From NCBI GenBank assembly GCA_003510825.1, contig DOKO01000357.1:1-14035 (forward strand): a stretch of DNA of 14,035 nt, given 5' to 3'. The stretch's first letter is position 1. Each line of letters opens with the position of its first letter. Positions 12,405 through 14,035 of this stretch are shown here, piece by piece. A program made the translations under genes and the position numbers. This DNA is from Stenotrophomonas sp. (lineage in GTDB: Bacteria; Pseudomonadota; Gammaproteobacteria; Xanthomonadales; Xanthomonadaceae). The notes under the pieces were generated by a model. The model had not been told where the DNA came from and searched no databases. It saw only the letters and a program-made list of their open reading frames with translations.

Positions 12405-13844
12405 TCAGCCGCCGGCGCCACCGCCCCCGGCCTGGATGCCACCAGCGGTCAGCGCGGTCGGATCCAGCAGGCGGCGCAGCTCGGCCTCGTCCAGGCCGCT
12501 GTCCTCCAGCGCCACATCCAGCACCGGGCGCTGTTCCTTGTAGGCACGCTTGGCAATCGCCGCGGCCTTCTCATAGCCGATGATCGGGTTCAGCGCGGTC
12601 ACCAGGATCGGGTTGCGCGCCAATGCTTCGGCCACGCGGTCCTCGCGCACCTTCAGCCCGGCAATCGCGCTGTCGGCCAGCAGGGTGGACACGTTGGCCA
12701 GCAGGCCGATGCCATCGAGCAGGTTCACCGCGATCAGCGGCAGGGTCACGTTGAGCTGGAAATTGCCGGTCTGCCCGGCCACGGTGATCGCGGTGTGGTG
12801 GCCGATCACCTGCGCGCAGGCCATCACGGTCGCCTCGGGAATGACCGGGTTGACCTTGCCCGGCATGATCGAGCTGCCCGGCTGCAGGGCCGGCAGCTCA
12901 ATCTCGCCCAGCCCGGCCAGCGGACCGGCATTCATCCAGCGCAGGTCGTTGGCGATCTTGATCAGGGCCACCGCCAGCGCATTGAGCTGGCCGGACAGTT
13001 CCACGGCATCGTCCTGCGATGCCAGGCCTTCGAACTTGTTGTCGGCACTGTCGAACTTGAAGCCGGTCTGCTGCTTGAGGGCCTTGGCCACTTGGGCGCC
13101 GAAGCGCGGGTCGGCATTGATGCCGGTGCCGATGGCGGTGCCGCCCAGCGGCAGGCGGCGCACGCGCTTGAGGCTGTCCTCGATGCGCTCCTGCGCCGAG
13201 GCCAGCTGCGCCGACCACGCACCGAACTCCTGCTCGAAGGTCAGCGGCATCGCATCCATCAGGTGGGTGCGGCCGGTCTTGACCACCTTGCGCAGGCTGC
13301 GACCCTTCTTGTCCAGGGTCCTGCGCAGGTGCACCAGCGCCGGCAGCAGCTGCTCGTGCACGGCCAGCACGGCCGACACGCGCAGCGCGGTCGGGATCAC
13401 GTCATTGGAGCTCTGACCCTGGTTGACGTGGTCGTTGGGATGCACCGCGGTCTTGCCCGCCTTGCCGGCACGGTTGGCCAGGGTGGCAATGACCTCGTTG
13501 GCGTTCATGTTCGACGAGGTGCCCGAGCCGGTCTGGTAGACGTCGATCGGGAAATGCGCGTCCCAGTCGCCTGCCGACACTTCGGCGGCGGCCACCTGGA
13601 TGGCCTTGGCGACGACCTTGGGCAGGTGGCCCAGCTCGGCGTTGACGCCGGCGGCGGCGCCCTTCACCAGGCCCAGGGCACGGATGAAGCCGCGCGGCAT
13701 GCGCTGGCCCGACACCGGGAAATTCTCGACGGCGCGCTGGGTCTGCGCGCCCCACAGGGCGTCAGCGGGCACCTGCAGCTCGCCCATGCTGTCGTGTTCG
13801 ATACGGAACTTCGCGGTTCCACCCTTGCTTGCAGCTTTGCTCAT
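12405..13844 (-). CDS. fumC: Class II fumarate hydratase (FumC)
   Basis: This homotetrameric, iron-free fumarase interconverts fumarate and L-malate in the TCA cycle. The 479 residues show the aspartase/fumarase superfamily blocks in order: SGTSSNMNANEV (107-118), HPNDHVNQGQSSND (135-148), KTGRTHLMDAMPL (189-201, catalytic His194) and the signature GSSIMPGKVNP (323-333, with the catalytic Ser of the mobile loop). The argininosuccinate-lyase-type fold is complete. The substrate-binding TGSGTSSN and the PLTFEQEF stretch favour fumarase over aspartase, which normally has a different N-terminal region. The tail GGIQAGGGGAGG is Gly-rich and slightly longer than in E. coli FumC (467 residues). The start has GGAG 8 nt upstream. 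The gene stands alone, converging on the ABC operon across a shared terminator. Confidence 0.96.
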   Translation of the reverse strand: MSKAASKGGTAKFRIEHDSMGELQVPADALWGAQTQRAVENFPVSGQRMPRGFIRALGLVKGAAAGVNAELGHLPKVVAKAIQVAAAEVSAGDWDAHFPIDVYQTGSGTSSNMNANEVIATLANRAGKAGKTAVHPNDHVNQGQSSNDVIPTALRVSAVLAVHEQLLPALVHLRRTLDKKGRSLRKVVKTGRTHLMDAMPLTFEQEFGAWSAQLASAQERIEDSLKRVRRLPLGGTAIGTGINADPRFGAQVAKALKQQTGFKFDSADNKFEGLASQDDAVELSGQLNALAVALIKIANDLRWMNAGPLAGLGEIELPALQPGSSIMPGKVNPVIPEATVMACAQVIGHHTAITVAGQTGNFQLNVTLPLIAVNLLDGIGLLANVSTLLADSAIAGLKVREDRVAEALARNPILVTALNPIIGYEKAAAIAKRAYKEQRPVLDVALEDSGLDEAELRRLLDPTALTAGGIQAGGGGAGG

Positions 13845-13877
13845 TGCATCGACTCCGCACTACTTCTGTTGGGGAAA

Positions 13878-13909
13878 GGGAAGCGGCGGCTGGCAGCGGG
13901 TCGCTTCCC
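13878..13909 (-). promoter_or_regulatory. Hairpin in the fumC upstream region
   Basis: A perfect 8-bp inverted repeat (GGGAAGCG / CGCTTCCC, 16-nt loop) ends 34 nt before the fumC ATG. On the minus strand it is followed by TTTCCCC. It could be a leader structure or the tail of an upstream gene's terminator beyond the contig edge. No convincing fumC promoter was found in 13850-14035. Confidence 0.35.
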
Positions 13910-13977
13910 GGGGCTGGCGGCTGTGCCAACGATACTCCCTTGTCCGCAGCAGGGGACAACGCCAATGGACCGCAGCA

Positions 13978-14028
13978 TCCGATCGGTAGCGCCGTCCGAT
14001 GGGTCGTACCGTCCGATCGGTAGCGCCG
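13978..14028. repeat. Three tandem 17-bp repeats
   Basis: TCCGATCGGTAGCGCCG occurs at 13978 and again, identical, at 14012. The copy between them at 13995 is TCCGATGGGTCGTACCG (13 of 17 the same), so the period is exactly 17 bp. The unit carries the GTAGCGCCG head of a SMAG element, and the last unit runs straight into a truncated SMAG. Confidence 0.8.
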
Positions 14029-14035
14029 GGCCATG
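14019..14035 (+). repeat. SMAG repeat, truncated by the contig end
   Basis: GGTAGCGCCGGGCCATG is the GTAG head, left stem arm and loop of a SMAG element read on the plus strand. The sequence stops in the loop, so the right arm (expected CCCGGCG) is missing because the contig ends, not because of a deletion that can be seen. Confidence 0.82.

Noticed and set aside
13940..13959. TTGTCC-N8-GGACAA inverted repeat as a fumC operator
   Set aside because: The arms are only 6 bp and the site is about 100 bp upstream of the start with no promoter nearby, so it is too weak to list.

Overview
This looks like one complete short-read contig from the chromosome of a high-GC gammaproteobacterium in the Xanthomonadaceae, most probably Stenotrophomonas (S. 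maltophilia complex). The evidence is the strong G/C third-position bias, the gene families, and copies of the short GTAG-headed palindrome known as the SMAG repeat. One SMAG copy lies at the left edge, an identical one lies beside the terminator near 12.37 kb, and half of one is cut off by the right edge. The first 14 bases are not bacterial: they match the end of the Illumina Read 1 adapter.

Layout, left to right. A plus-strand MFS permease of the HcaT type (44-1243) faces a long minus-strand block, with only 15 bp between the converging stop codons. Read in its own direction (right to left), that block holds: a secreted glutathione peroxidase (7343-6756), an FKBP-type prolyl isomerase with an apparently doubled N-terminal dimerisation module (6660-5683), UDP-glucose 6-dehydrogenase ugd (5660-4317), slyX (4324-4085, overlapping ugd by 8 bp), a DUF2058/YaiL-like protein (4074-3385) and an acyltransferase-3/SGNH O-acyltransferase (3331-1259). 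Ugd supplies UDP-glucuronate, and the acyltransferase probably acetylates a surface glycan. The isomerase and the peroxidase are probably periplasmic.

After a 367-bp divergent intergenic region comes a plus-strand operon running to a strong terminator at 12325-12354. It encodes an 80-residue Pro-rich membrane peptide, a YtrA-type GntR regulator, an ABC-2 ATPase and permease, a secreted beta-solenoid protein with nine GSG(D/E) turns, a DUF2884 (YggN-like) lipoprotein and a second small lipoprotein. The first four genes are tightly coupled (gap of 2 bp, overlaps of 1 and 4 bp). A perfect-armed palindrome, GGTG-N16-CACC, covers the likely -10 box of this operon and is the obvious autoregulatory operator. 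The unit reads as a small-molecule-gated envelope-stress system. It is the most interesting part of the window, because its three exported proteins have no assigned role.

fumC (13844-12405, minus) converges on the operon across the shared terminator and a SMAG repeat. The right end holds a 17-bp tandem triplicate running into the truncated SMAG. No tRNA, rRNA, CRISPR, insertion sequence or prophage was seen.
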